Assembly: GCA_037893225.1 (NCBI GenBank)
Contig: JAZGUH010000731.1
Span: forward strand, 372,001-436,000
Reading direction: 5' to 3'
Source: Hippasteria phrygiana
Lineage: Eukaryota; Echinodermata; Asteroidea; Valvatida; Goniasteridae
Length of the DNA: 64,000 nt
The notes beneath the pieces were generated by a model, which saw nothing but the letters and a program-made list of their open reading frames with translations, was not told where the DNA came from and did no database searches. Position 1 is the first letter of the stretch; the number at the start of each line of letters is the position of its first letter. This document shows positions 23,261 through 34,435 of the stretch, piece after piece. A program made the position numbers and the translations under genes.

Positions 23261-23475
23261 TTCTTTTGGAGCGTCACTTCTTTAAACCGCTCGGCCGATT
23301 TTGAGCAGGACGCATCAGACAAAGAATGAATTTGGGCCATCCGGGAAAAAACCCGAACAGGGGCCGATATACTATTCCACAGCGCCAGGAGTGGACACGA
23401 AAAACCGAAGCGCCTTCCGACTGTTACCAAGGGAAGTGCGACAAAGGGCGTCCACGGCCGATCGGGGAGATTTTG

Positions 23476-23766
23476 CCTACCCAGTACGGCGACGGGAGAA
23501 CATTTTAAGTCGCAACTCAAAACTAATCATCTGTTTGGATGCATTTTCTGTTGATAATGACATGAGAAATTCATCAGATCTGTCGAGAGATTTCAGTTTT
23601 TATTAGCCTATTTTGGGGAAATTGCCCACACAGTACGGCGACGGGAGAACATTTTAAGTCGCAACTCAAAACTAATCATCTGTTTGGATGCATTTTCTGT
23701 TGATAATGACATGAGAAATTCATCAGATCTGTCGAGAGATTTAAGTTTTTATTAGCCTATTTTGTC
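23476..23766 (+). repeat. 149 bp tandem duplication
   Basis: CAGTACGGCGACGGGAGAAC begins at 23482 and again at 23631, and the copies continue through ATTAGCCTATTTTG with a single difference (TTTCAG versus TTTAAG). It is a recent two-copy duplication. Confidence 0.85.
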
Positions 23767-23875
23767 TCAGAGTGAAGATATAGTAACATTCCTCACTACA
23801 TGCGAGTGTGCGGGGCCGTTGGACGATGTTCATGACGGCATTGTTTAAATATTTATTTATATCGAACTCGCAAGG

Positions 23876-24105
23876 ATGCGTAGTACTTGGGACCGTCCTC
23901 CAGCAAGGTACATAAATACATTCGTATTTCATTTGCAAGGGTCTTTTCCTGTCCAAAAGTGTAATACCCACAATAGCACGTTCAACTCATGGGGATTAAC
24001 CTCCACCATGGAGCGCAAAGTAATGTTTCGTTTCCAGAGGCCATTCCTCTGTCTAAAAATACCACACTCAGAATAATGTCAACTTGGGAGGCCTGGTCTG
24101 CGACC
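23876..24105 (+). repeat. Detached units of the 17.9-21.8 kb tandem family
   Basis: Two or three units (GTCCTCCAGCAAGGTACATA; CCTCCACCATGG; CCACACTCAGAATAATG) lie 2 kb beyond the main array. They suggest that the array was once longer or was split by later insertion of 21826-23875. Confidence 0.65.
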
Positions 24106-24837
24106 CGTAATTGTCAGTTATGCAAATGCATGTTACGCCGATGCAACTCCAACTATTCCCAACTTTTCTTAGGGTTACATTTAAATGAGAAGAGCCATGT
24201 CAAATAAAACAGATACTGTCAAGATTCCATCTTTGACACCGGTAACGATCTTACGCATAACAAAAGCCAAATTTTTTGCAAATAACTTCCGATAAAGGAA
24301 AGCAAGACTATACATTCCATCGTCATGCATCGGCGAGGGACGCCGATGCGCCTATTGTATTCAACACAATAGCATGAGGCGCGGCACTTAATACGAAACC
24401 CCCGCAACGACACGGGACCGAAATGGACGAAGTGACCCGAAAAGGATTTCCCAAATTGTCGGAAAACCATTCAATCTTAGGCAATGGGAATAAACTCCAT
24501 CATATCAATGAATGCGGGTGCAAATTGCTTCATAAATTTCTCCACGGCATCTCCGTCTTACGTGAAACCCTCACAAACAGCGCGGGAACAAAACTGGTTT
24601 TTTTTTTTTTTTCCTACCTCATTTCTCCATGGGAATGAAAAGGGGGGCAAACGTCAAAACCGACTGCATGTCAATAACACCACCGTGGTTGATACCAATC
24701 AAAGACTGAGCCTCCCCAAAATACAATTGTTGAATCCTGGAACGGCCCTCGGCTTTCCTAACGGGCCGTGGCGTAGGATACAGCCCAACAAACCAGTGCC
24801 AGCGCAGAGCGAAATCAAACACGTGTAAACTGGATGA
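24106..24837. other. Stretch without recognised genes
   Basis: Contains a T homopolymer at 24599-24613 and no convincing frame. Its composition resembles 16880-17880, so both may be remnants of one interrupted element; this is a guess. Confidence 0.35.
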
Positions 24838-25175
24838 CGACCAGACTGAACTGTGATAGTGTCTCTTCTGCCCTCTACGTCGCGTCAGTGCAAATAGTGC
24901 TTTATATGGTTTTTTGGACTACCTGTAGCCACGCATGCGTATTTAACATTTCAAAACTCGTGTTTGAGAAAGCCCAGTAAGGGGCCGTCCATAAAGTACG
25001 TACACACGTAACGCCGACTTTTTTGACACCCCCCCGTAAGCTAAGGGGCCGTCTATAAAGTACGTACGCACGAAATGCCGACTTTTTTTTACCCCTCCCC
25101 CCCCCCCCTCCCCTCTGTACGCATGGCATACGCAGTGGCTCCAACCCCACCTCCCCCTGTACGCATACGCATTCC
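24838..25175. repeat. Dispersed repeats, including a GTACGTAC-type family
   Basis: Bases 24838-24898 match 13776-13836. Then GGGGCCGTCCATAAAGTACG (24978) and GGGGCCGTCTATAAAGTACG (25044) form a short tandem duplication, followed by a C-rich tract and TGTACGCATGGCATACGCA. The same set appears at 26028-26160 (TGTACGCATGGTATACGCAA, C run, GTACGTACTTTATGGGCGGC). Confidence 0.65.
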
Positions 25176-26027
25176 ACATCTCTTTTTGACTTCTCAGACT
25201 ACCCTATTACGTCACAGTACAGCCGCTGTAGTAGTACGATTCGCATGTCGCATCCAAAGACTGCAATAGATCACAAAATGTCGACAGAAAGAAAAATTGC
25301 AAACATTTTTATTAACGGACCTGGAAATGATTGAACAGTGATATATTTTGAACCAAAACAGCTGTCAATGATGACATGACCAAAAAAGGAAAACAAAATC
25401 CTGATACACTATTTTTTGCATAGTTTGCTCTTGACGTTTCATGAGTGGTTTATTGAGATAGTGAATAACGCTTTTCACGAAAATATGTTTTAACAAGAGG
25501 CAGTTGATATACAAGACGTATATCTCTTTTTGTTCTTTTGTTTACCTCCAGTACATGAGCGATTTTGGACAGCACGCGGGTGAAATTGATACAAGTATTT
25601 GTGTCATAGTATCGCATTACACGCGAGGACAGAAAAAGGGTATAGAAAAGGGAACAATACTGTCCTCACAATACTGTCCTCAAATTTAGTTCTTTGTTCC
25701 GGAAAAACTGAGGACAGGCAAACTGGTGCTTAGTCTATGCGGATGGGTTTTTTAAAGGGAACAATGGAAAGTCCTCACGTGTATAGCGAAACAAAAATCG
25801 CTGTACTGTACGTTTCCGGCGTACACTGCCAGTTTATAAAGCTTTTTGTTGCGGTCTAAAAATAGGCCAAAGTTGGCTGGCGGTGGCGCTGGGAAGATAA
25901 ATTTACTTTTGGTTGGGTGAAGGGTACTGTGTTATAACCGTTTTTCGATGCACAAAAGCTGGCCCTGGTAGTTATTTATATGAGATAGTACATTGATTTC
26001 ATGACAATTCATTAAAAGCAAATTGTC
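25176..26027. other. Stretch without recognised genes
   Basis: Unique-looking AT-rich DNA; only a small doubled motif (AATACTGTCCTCA, about 25657-25682) stands out. Confidence 0.5.
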
Positions 26028-26275
26028 GGTTTGCGTACGGTACGCATTGGCTTGGACCCCTTCCCCTGTACGCATGGTATACGCAATGTCAACACCCCCC
26101 CCCCCCCCCCCTCCCCCCCCCCCCCCCCTTCGTGCGTACGTACTTTATGGGCGGCCTATTCCCACCGAAAGTAGAAAAGCGTGTGATTGTCAGCGTGCAG
26201 ACGAATTTCACATTAGCCTCTCCTCCGCACTTCCAGGTTGTAAGCGAGGATCTCAGTGCTAAACAGACACAGTGC
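26028..26275 (+). repeat. GTACGTAC-family copy followed by another dispersed repeat
   Basis: After the C-rich tract (26094-26128) and GTACGTACTTTATGGGCGGC comes GAATTTCACATTAGCCTCTC, which is related to 34988-35075. Long C runs occupy the middle of the first element. Confidence 0.6.
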
Positions 26276-27071
26276 TACGGTATTTAACACATTTGGGGGG
26301 GGGGGGGGGTGGATGATGTCGTGGACACTGTAAGGGTACTATCTCGGATATGTAAACTTATCAATGACAAACAGTGTACTCTCACTTGGGACCCACCCAC
26401 ATCATCAGCTGTGCTGTTCATCCCACAAAATGCTGCTCATCATTACAATGGCACATTGTAAAGGGAAATGAACAGACTTTCCAATGATACAACATACAAT
26501 GCTAATAATACAGTAACAGCAGAGATATGATCGACCAAACAGAAATTTGCAAACTTTTTTGAGAGGTTTGTATTGAATTTCGGCAAAAAGTGCAGTGGAT
26601 ACTCTCTAGATGCAATTTGCCACGTATAACTACAAGCATACAATCAAAATCTCATCTGAACAAATCGTCTTTTTCGAACGTGATAGGAGAAGTACATGTA
26701 TATGCTTTAACAACTACAACTTGTTACACATCTTAACCTCCCTGTTTACTCCGACTACACATACTTACCCATTGATGTGATTTTTATTTGTTGTTTAGAA
26801 TAAATCCCAGGTCTTCTGCAGTCGTTACTTATTGGGAAAACTTTTCTATTGCTCCCATAAGTTTTTCATTATGGTAGGAGTGACGCAGTTGAATAAAACT
26901 TGTCATGTTGCTTATGGTGTTGAATGTTTTGTGTAGGCTGTCTCTGTGCAACGAATTACGACTCGTTCGCCAACTATACTGGTACGAGTGTCTTCGTTAT
27001 CAGCAGAGCAGAACAAACCCGTATTTGATCAAGATAAGAGTAAAAAGAACTTTCTATCTTTTGTGGGATTG
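26276..27071. other. Stretch without recognised genes
   Basis: Contains a G homopolymer at about 26293-26309. No exon, RNA or element was recognised. Confidence 0.5.
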
Positions 27072-27385
27072 CAGGCGCGGATCCGGGGGGGTCGAACCCC
27101 CCCCCCCCCCCCCCCCTGCTCGTTGCCAATTTATTTTGCTGCTTGTAGGGGCCTACACATAAAGTTGTGAACCAGAAAAGCAGAAACCCTACAGGCATAT
27201 TTTGCGCATGGGTAACAACAGAACAAAGAGGTTAAATGGCGCCACCAACGGTGAGAAAGTGTGTCATCCCACCCCCCCCCCCCCCCCCCCCCCCCCTCCC
27301 CCAACCCTTGCAGACGAAACATTTTGGGAGTCACCTTTTGGGCAAATTTCAGACCCCTCTGCAAAAAATCCTGGTTCCGCCCCTG
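27072..27385 (+). mobile_element. MITE-like element with imperfect terminal inverted repeats, copy 1
   Basis: It starts CAGGCGCGGATCCGGGGG and ends with CCTGGTTCCGCCCCTG, which are imperfect inverted repeats. GATTG flanks both ends (27067-27071 and 27386-27390), a plausible 5 bp target duplication. Two internal C homopolymers occur. A reverse copy lies at 31665-32007. There is no coding capacity. Confidence 0.75.
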
Positions 27386-28058
27386 GATTGTCAGTGTTGA
27401 TAAGCTAGGAGGTACTGAATACATGAATAAGGACAGAGGGCTAGCCATCATTATAGCAATGATGTTGGTTGATAGTTTAATTAATTAACATGACTAATAA
27501 TATCTTGATGACACTTCAGTAAGTTCAAACATTATTATCTGATCTCGCGGTCACAGATATTGCGAAAAATTGTATTTGTTAAGTCGGTGAGGCCCATAGC
27601 TGATGCAATTACTGTTACATGAATACATTGCCTTGAAGACGTAAAAAATCGTTCGTCCTAAAATTGGTATAGGATTGTCAAGATCATTAAAAAGTAGCAT
27701 ATAATAATGTGTACGAACATCCCTCGAAAATGCGCCGTTTATCTGAAAAACACTGACGAAAAACTACGCTGCTACAGAGTTTCCAACGTTTCGACTTTCC
27801 AAAGACGCGTCCCCAATGCTTTTCAGACAAACGGGATGGGATGGTTTATTATTATTCTAATTAATGATCTTCCCAACTACAGCAATTATAGGACGAACGC
27901 TTGTGTAGCCCAATTGGGCTACAAGACGTCTTTGTGTCCCTTTTAAGTCTCAGAAATTTAAAATGAAGCTACCCAAATTGTTGATAATATCCTAACTGTC
28001 ACTGTTACCCTTCATTGTACGTTCATAGGGCTAACACGTCAAATTGAATGGTGTCGAG
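27386..28058. promoter_or_regulatory. 3' flank of SLC16-like gene with a candidate poly(A) signal
   Basis: On the minus strand AATAAA (plus-strand TTTATT at 27845-27850) lies about 210 bases after the SLC16-like stop codon, so it is the best candidate for the polyadenylation signal. The remaining sequence shows nothing recognisable. Confidence 0.4.
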
Positions 28059-28180
28059 TTATCTCAATTTCGATCGAGACAAGAACAAGTCCAGTAGAAG
28101 GAACAGCACTGTAACCACCATGGTAGCAGTACACATGAAGAACGATGCGTGGAAACTACCCGTTGCCTCATAAAGCCATC
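28059..28180 (-). CDS. SLC16-like transporter, exon 4 (last)
   Basis: Follows a TTATAACTGCAG acceptor in phase 1 and gives GWLYEATGSFHASFF, a final hydrophobic helix (MVVTVLFLLLDLFL) and a short basic cytosolic tail ending in TAA. The GWLYEATG motif is the usual start of the region between helices 11 and 12 in monocarboxylate transporters. Confidence 0.9.
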
Positions 28181-28525
28181 CTGCAGTTATAAAAAAAAGA
28201 TTAGGTTTTTCCTCATTCCAAGCCTTCTTTACAAACAAAATTGACATTAACTTCTAAAAGACCTTTCTATTTTTGAAAAAGAAAAATCCAGACATTTTTC
28301 TGGATCAACCACGGGCATGTCAGCCATGTTGTGGGACACGCGTACAATAGTACATGCTGATATTACCATAATTATGCATGCATCTCCCACAATACTTTTG
28401 TTGCTATGGCGGCTGGTATTTGATACGGTCTATAGCCAGGGATCACACCCCAACTTGACGACACAGCTCTTCTAGAAGCACCACTTAAATTAAAGATACT
28501 GACAAATTGAGAGACCAACAACATA

Positions 28526-28590
28526 GGGCAAAGTAGCTCATCTGGAAGAGCGCTGGTACAATCGCAAGTTCATATCCCGCGACTGCAGTT
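28526..28590 (+). pseudogene. tRNA-like fragment (SINE head or tRNA pseudogene)
   Basis: AGTAGCTCATCTGGAAGAGC gives an A box and a pairing D arm, and AAGTTCATATCCC is a weak B box. The anticodon and acceptor stems are poor. It sits in an intron on the strand opposite to the host gene. Confidence 0.45.
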
Positions 28591-28633
28591 TTCTAGGTAA
28601 TTGTAAAACAATTTTACTGTACTACCGAAATAA

Positions 28634-29017
28634 GGCCCCCCAAAAAACTTGTGTTGCCCTTTACGGTAAAAATCGGGAGGAAGGGTCGGTCGGTCGATTT
28701 GTTTTTGTATTATTTTTTTGTTTTACCATTTATGAAAACATCAAAACAATACCGGTACAACATGTCATGTAACTCGCAAGTCGGGAGGCAAAAAGGTAAG
28801 CTAATTTAAAAGTGAGATGGTGAAATGCACGATTGTGTCGTCATAGCTGTATTTAAAGACAACGATTTTAATAAAACGTGATCATTTTGTGCGGGAAAAT
28901 GTGAGATTTTGAAAATTCCTTAACAAATAAAAATCAAAAAATCGCGACCTGACTTTTGTGACTTTTATATAGGGTAGGTCGCGGAGGGCAACACAACTAT
29001 TTTTGTTTTGGCCTAAT
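28634..29017. mobile_element. MITE-like element in SLC16 intron 3
   Basis: The left end AGGCCCCCCAAAAAACTTGTG-TTGCCCT is mirrored by the right end (reverse complement AGGCCAAAACAAAAATAGTTG-TGTTGCCCT). The inverted repeats of about 28 bp enclose about 330 bp without coding capacity. It ends about 45 bp before exon 3. Confidence 0.6.
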
Positions 29018-29062
29018 CTGAGTGAGGTGGAATTCGAATTACACTTTGAATTTCTGACCCAC

Positions 29063-29893
29063 CTATAAAAGTATCTCCTGCTGATGTGCCAATACCAGAC
29101 ATCAAACACTGCCAGCCCAACACGATGACGAATTTATCGTCGCTAAACGGTAGCTCTCTCGCCATCACCGAGATAACTTGAACAACAACGTGCGCCCCTG
29201 TTCCTATGATGAACGAATTGACCATCTGCCCCACGAATGTGGAAATGAAGGCATGGAGAGCAAAGGCAGTGGCGGTCAGAGTACCAGCGAAAGCGCCTGT
29301 AGCTTGACACGAAAGGGTTTTGGTTTGTAACACCAGAGCGCCCAGGGAGAGACCAACCAAGCTGCCAACGCCGAACGCCGTAGTGAGCAGTGAAGCCTCT
29401 GTGGAGCTCAACCCTACATCTAGCCCGTTTGACACCATGTACACCAGAATCCCGCCGTAAGCAATGCTGTTAAACATTGTAGTGACGACGACGAGCACAA
29501 ATGCAACATTGACGAAGATATCGAGGCCCAAGACTGAGATAAACCAATGAAAGACCTTAGATGCAATTTTGTGGGCTCGTTCGTTTGCGTTATGATCGCT
29601 GAGGCCAGTGTGACCGGCCACGCAGTTTTTATCGCAGGGGATTCGTGCGTAAGCTACCCTCGGTCGTCTCACTAACACGCCGCTCACGATGAGGAAGAAA
29701 CCCAACGCACCAAGCAGGAGCATCGCTCCTCGCCAGCCGTACGTATCCTGGAGAAACTGAGCGGCCAGTCCGTAGAATATCATCCCGATGGGACTGCCTG
29801 CATGCATGATGAAGCTAGCCACGGCGAATTTCTCCCGGAAGTAGAATGCTGCCTCGGAGCGCGATGTGGCCACTGTGCAAGATGCAGCTGAGC
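29063..29893 (-). CDS. SLC16-like (monocarboxylate transporter) gene, exon 3, main transporter body
   Basis: The gene as assembled has exons 35303-35501, 30659-30802, 29063-29893 and 28059-28180, giving 431 residues and 12 predicted helices, in the normal SLC16 size range. All three introns are phase 1 with GTAAGT, GTAAGA and GTGGGT donors. This 831 bp exon encodes helices 4 to 11. Residues 131-151 (FYFREKFAVASFIMHAGSPIG) fit the family's helix 5 signature; the central loop (about 190-230) is short. SLC16 proteins are plasma-membrane carriers for monocarboxylates, aromatic amino acids, thyroid hormones or other solutes. The helix 8 Asp/Arg pair needed for proton-lactate transport in MCT1 (D302 and R306) aligns by eye with Gly291 and Gly295, so classical lactate transport is unlikely; the substrate cannot be predicted. 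Confidence 0.92.
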
Positions 29894-30658
29894 CTGTCAC
29901 AAAAAATATAACATCCGGGAATAAATTACAGCGTTCGTCCTCTAATCGCTACATGTATATGGTTGGAAAGATCATTCGAAAATATATTATTATAAGGGAG
30001 CACGTCATTGTCCATGTGCGGTATCGATTGCGGTACCACTGTTTTTCTTGCGGCGCCGCATTCCGTACCTCATTGTATACCCGGATTGATTAGCCAGAGA
30101 GCTGACGGATTGGTGATCCTGAACTAGATTCTTTGTAAAGCACTGGCGGCCATAGCGCAAATGGACCACACTACTTATGAATATTGCTGGAACGAAACTG
30201 CCTATGTGCACTGAGCTCATATCAACTATGGCGGGGCGATAATACTACAAAAACAGCGTTACCGCAACCGATAACGCTTTCAGGCAATATGAAATGATCC
30301 CTAATGTACACGACCATCCCTTGAAAATGGGTAGACGAAAATCATTTCGGAGACGGCAGCTTGGTTCGGAAAAGTCAGACCGTTGGAAAATTTGAAAATT
30401 CAGAGTGCTGCCCTCCATAAATATTACACATTGTGGTGTAAAGGGTGTCCCAAAAAGGTAGCCCACAATAAAAGGGAAAATATGTCCAACCCATGTAAAC
30501 GATGACCATTATTTTAGGCCATAAGCTCTCAATTGAAATATTGGATGCATTTCACTGGCCATGCATCATGTGTATTCTTTGCCTCATCGTTGTACCAGCT
30601 TTTATGCAACATCTACAAGACAACATAGAGGTATTATACGGGGATCCCAAAGTCTTAC
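29894..30658 (-). other. Intron 2 of SLC16-like gene
   Basis: Phase 1, bounded by GTAAGA and TGTGACAG. Nothing recognisable inside. Confidence 0.85.
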
Positions 30659-30802
30659 CAGACATAAGAACGAGGGTTACAGCTAAGATGGCGACGCTGC
30701 GAGCCACAGATGACAGTACTAAGCCAAGTCCGTACAGAATACCTCCAAATATGATCACACGGCGACTACCAATTCTACGTGCTGCAGCAGTGGCTAAGGG
30801 GG
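30659..30802 (-). CDS. SLC16-like transporter, exon 2
   Basis: This 144 bp exon between a TATTCTGTAG acceptor and a GTAAGA donor, phase 1 at both ends, encodes residues 67-115: SPLATAAARRIGSRRVIIFG followed by hydrophobic helices 3 and 4. The basic 'RRIGSRR' loop between helices 2 and 3 is typical of major facilitator family members. Confidence 0.9.
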
Positions 30803-31104
30803 CTACAGAATATACAAAAAGACAAAAATAATGATGGCGGTGTTCATTCATTGAAATAAAAGGTGCAGTTTTTTTGTCAAAGGAACACTCTAAAACATAT
30901 AGTAATAAGAGATAACTATACTGCAAAAACTCTCATTTTAAATTATAATAATAATAACAGCTTTTAATTTATAGATGTATCCATGCCATCTATAAGATGA
31001 TTTTCAATGGGCTATCTTTGTGCCGAGAGGGACCAGAGGCATTCAGTACTGGGCAAACCCCTACTCTTTCACGACAGGTGCCGTGGGTTCTTTTACGGGT
31101 AAAT

Positions 31105-31239
31105 GTCAACTGGGTCCCAAACCAACTCGGTCAGAGTCAACTCGGTCCCAGGTCAACTCGGTCCCAGGTCAACTCGGTCCCAGGTCAACTCGGTCCCAGG
31201 TCAACTCGGTCCCAGGTCAACTCGGTCCCAGGTCAACTC
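31105..31239 (+). repeat. 16 bp minisatellite (CAACTCGGTCCCAGGT)n
   Basis: About 6.5 perfect copies of GTCAACTCGGTCCCAG at 16 bp spacing from 31136, with two degenerate copies upstream. Because 16 is not a multiple of three, the repeat cycles through all frames; it is not coding. Confidence 0.9.
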
Positions 31240-31664
31240 CGTTTCTATGAGAAAATGTACGTAAAGGTCTCCGGTCTCATGTAACGTAGCATAGATTCTT
31301 TGGTTTGCTTTGGTCCATTTATTTCTTCTTAAAATCAAGCTGTAAAAATAAATATGTTTCTAATTTGTTTGGAAAAGGTTTTTGGGGAAGGAAAATGAAG
31401 TGTGAAATGCGATCTTTGAGAAAAAGTGTACCGGACATGTTTTGAGAAATTCATATATTTCCCTCCATATTACTAATTATCATCCTCCTGGGCAGACTTC
31501 ATTTCAGTAAGGGCTTGTTCCAATAAGGCGTTCTGTTTCAAGAGGCACCATTTTCAAGAATGCTTGTATTCGGAGTTTCGTGCCAACGCAATGTAGCAGA
31601 AAGTCATAGCGTATAGCACATTGAAACACTATTGGTTAACAATACATTCTTTGTATGTATTTTT

Positions 31665-32007
31665 CCCTGGATCCAGGATTTTTTGCAGGGGGGGGGGGGG
31701 GGGGGGGGTTCTGAAATTTGCCTAGAAAGGTGACTCCCAAACTGTTCCGTCTGCGGATTTTATTTTACAAGCGGGGGGGGGGGGGGGGGGGTGGTTGCTG
31801 ACACACCTTCTTACCATTGGTGGCGCCATTTAACCTCTTTGTTTTGTTCTTACCCATAGGCAAAATAAGGGTTTTTGGTTTGCAACTTTAGGCGTAGGCC
31901 CCTACAAGCAAAAAATAAATAGATAAAAAATATAATGGCAACGAGCGGGGGGGGGGGGGGGGGTGGGGGGGTTCGACCCCCCCCCCCCAACCCCGGATCC
32001 GCGCCTG
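31665..32007 (-). mobile_element. MITE-like element, copy 2 (reverse)
   Basis: Same element as 27072-27385 read on the other strand: CAGGCGCGGATCCGGGG end at 32007, the GCTCGTTGCCATTATATT and GGCGCCACCAATGG landmarks, and GGATCCAGGG end at 31665. It carries three long G runs where copy 1 has C runs. Confidence 0.75.
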
Positions 32008-32192
32008 TTATGTGTGGAAGTGCGCCAAACTTCATTGACATGCCATCGCGCACGAGGACACCAGTACGCCGGCCGCGCGCTAGAGACGTGCCGCGGAGCG
32101 ACATCGATCAGAAAATCACATCGTGCCAAGCGCATTTTTAATGTGAAAACTTGAAATTTATAGAATTTTTGAGATATACGGGTAATCTTTTA

Positions 32193-32246
32193 GTGACCTG
32201 GGACCAAGTTGACCTGGGACCGAGTTGACCTGGGACCGAGTTGACT
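32193..32246 (-). repeat. 16 bp minisatellite, inverted copy
   Basis: Three copies of GACCTGGGACCGAGTT, the reverse complement of the unit at 31136-31239, about 1 kb away. The two tracts enclose the MITE-like element at 31665-32007. Confidence 0.85.
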
Positions 32247-32299
32247 CGAAACCCTTTTAACATGCACTATTTTATACAAACAAACTCCAAAAAGGAGCA

Positions 32300-33245
32300 T
32301 TTTTAGTTGTCCACTCTTCACTCTAGATTTGACTAGAAACCAGTTACATTTGACTAGATATTCAGGGTCAGCTGGGTGCAACTGAAAATCAGTCAATCTG
32401 ACTAGATTTTTCCAGTCAGTATTATTGACTAGAAAAAAATAGTCATATGAATAACTAGAATTCGAGTCAAATCCTACTAGTTTTCCTAGTTTGTATGACT
32501 AAATCCGTTGTGATTTTGTTCATTTTCAGTCAACCAGAATTGGAGTCAAACCCTACTACTTTTCCCAGTTTGTATGACAAAATCCGTTGTGATTTTTATC
32601 AACCTTGAAACAAACAACAAAACAAGACATTGGCAAAACTGTTTTCAATTCACCCTTTAACACTCAAAGCAATGTGAACCATGCATGACATTGTCTGTCA
32701 ATCACTACAAATTAGACCACCTTTTCCAAATACACCAATAAGGAAACGTGCTTAAGGCCAAATAGGCCTATCCCAACATCAAACAGCAGTATATTTTCCT
32801 TCAGGAACTATTTTCATGTTACTTTTGAGTCATATAGTTGTCATTTTAAATGGTCTACATGAACACCATTCATACATGAAAACTTTTCTGAAATGAGCAG
32901 CATAACTTCTGCTTTTCAAAATGGCAAAATTAGAGCACTAGAAAATGTTTGTTTAAAACCAAACACTTTCTATTAATTTGAAGCAGACAAAAACGACATT
33001 TAGCCTATGCTCAGAAGTCAACACGCGATCGCGACATATGCGCGATGCGATCTCGCCCCTTTGAGAAATGTAAACCCGTCCGCCGCTTGACGTAAATACG
33101 CAGGGACCAGAATCGTTGATCTTCGATGAACTAAATAGGAATCAAGTCAAAGCAACTATCAGTCAACGTGAAACTTCGGATGCTTGACTAAATTCCTATA
33201 GTCAGTTTTAGTCAATATTTTAACTAAGTCGTTTTAAGAGTGTTG
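32300..33245. repeat. GTCAA-rich repeats with a tandem pair
   Basis: AGAATT-GAGTCAAA-CCTACTA and ATCCGTTGTGATTTT recur at about 32458-32520 and 32535-32600 (period about 77 bp). The block ends with TCGTTTTAAGAGTGTT, the same type of end as the small element at 62055-62208. No coding sequence. Confidence 0.5.
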
Positions 33246-33254
33246 GGGCGTCAA

Positions 33255-33570
33255 GAAAGTCGTCAAAGTAAAACCCAAATTTCTGCTAGCAGAAAACTTA
33301 CGTTTCTGAAAACTGTTTGCACGACTTTAAAATCAGAAATTCTGCTTGCAGAAAATGGGGTTGTCCACTTTTGGGGCATCGTAAAATTCTGCTAAGTGGA
33401 ATTCCAGATTTCTAGTTGTCCACATCTGGGGTGCCGAAACAGTCGCCAAAGTTAAATCCATATTTTGTTAGCAGAAAATTGAGGCTTTTTAAACGGGTAT
33501 GGCATCTTGCGAAAATCTAAAATTCTGCTTGTAGAAAATGATAAAATTGGGTTGTCCACTTTTGGGGCTT
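33255..33570. repeat. Decayed tandem repeat (AAATTCTGCTTGCAGAAAAT motif)
   Basis: The palindromic motif TTCTGCTTGCAGAA and the phrase GGTTGTCCACTTTTGGGGC recur two to three times with spacing of about 90-200 bp. Confidence 0.5.
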
Positions 33571-34435
33571 CATCTGACCTGTTTAAAGTTGTGTGTGCAT
33601 AGATGCTGTTCTAGTTTGATTCCCTGACCTTACTTCAGATAAAACGAGCAATTTATAGACGTCAGCAAAATGATCAGCTCAAAGAACTAGACCAGCTGGC
33701 TTGAACCCGTTCACGGACGTGTAACAAATATTGCCAAACAAAATGGGGGCAGTATTTGAAAAGAGGTCAGTTTTTCCAACGACAGTTGCCCGACCATCGC
33801 TGGAAATTGATTAAAAGAATATTTTCTTGAAAATAACAGCACACGGGTGCCACGATTTCACGGGGTGCTTGAGACTATTATTTACTTACAGTCAAGTAAG
33901 GTGTTTTATTAAAATTTAGTATTTTTTTATTATGTTTGCAAATATAATTATTACCTTATTGCTTTTTCGGCGTGGCACCCCAATTTTTTCTTTTTTTAAT
34001 TGGATTGCTAATTTCCTATAGCATTAGCGTATGAGAGATTTTCCACCAAAAATCGATTGAAGATATTAAAGTGGTACAGTAAATACGTTTCAATCGTTTA
34101 CATTTTGGCAATAAGAGCGGGACGTTCCTATTATTTCAGTGTTAATGTATATGACAATCATCAAGTTAAGATCAAAATAGATTGCAGTGTTTTGGAAATT
34201 GTTTTCGTTCATAAATACAGTTTTCCTTCATTATTCGTTTGTATAGGAGGAAATCCATTAATTTAAATTCCCAGTCAGAGCACAGACATTGCATCATTTA
34301 GGCTTTAGTTAGCCAGATTGTTGGAATCAGAATTGAATTTCATCACGTTATTGTACCAACATGAAGGTCGTGGGTTCGAGTCCCGACCGACGCCTGTGAT
34401 TTTTTTCCAAACAGGCTCCTAGAAAGCACTCAGCA
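33571..34435. other. Intronic stretch; one B-box-like fragment
   Basis: Only 34366-34396 (GTGGGTTCGAGTCCCGAC) stands out as a tRNA T-arm-like sequence with an intact B box. No A box or cloverleaf was found upstream. Confidence 0.4.

Larger units (their letters stand above)
28181..29062 (-). other. Intron 3 of SLC16-like gene
   Basis: Phase 1, from GTGGGT to GCAG. It holds a tRNA-like fragment (28526-28590) and a MITE-like element with inverted ends (28634-29017). Confidence 0.85.
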
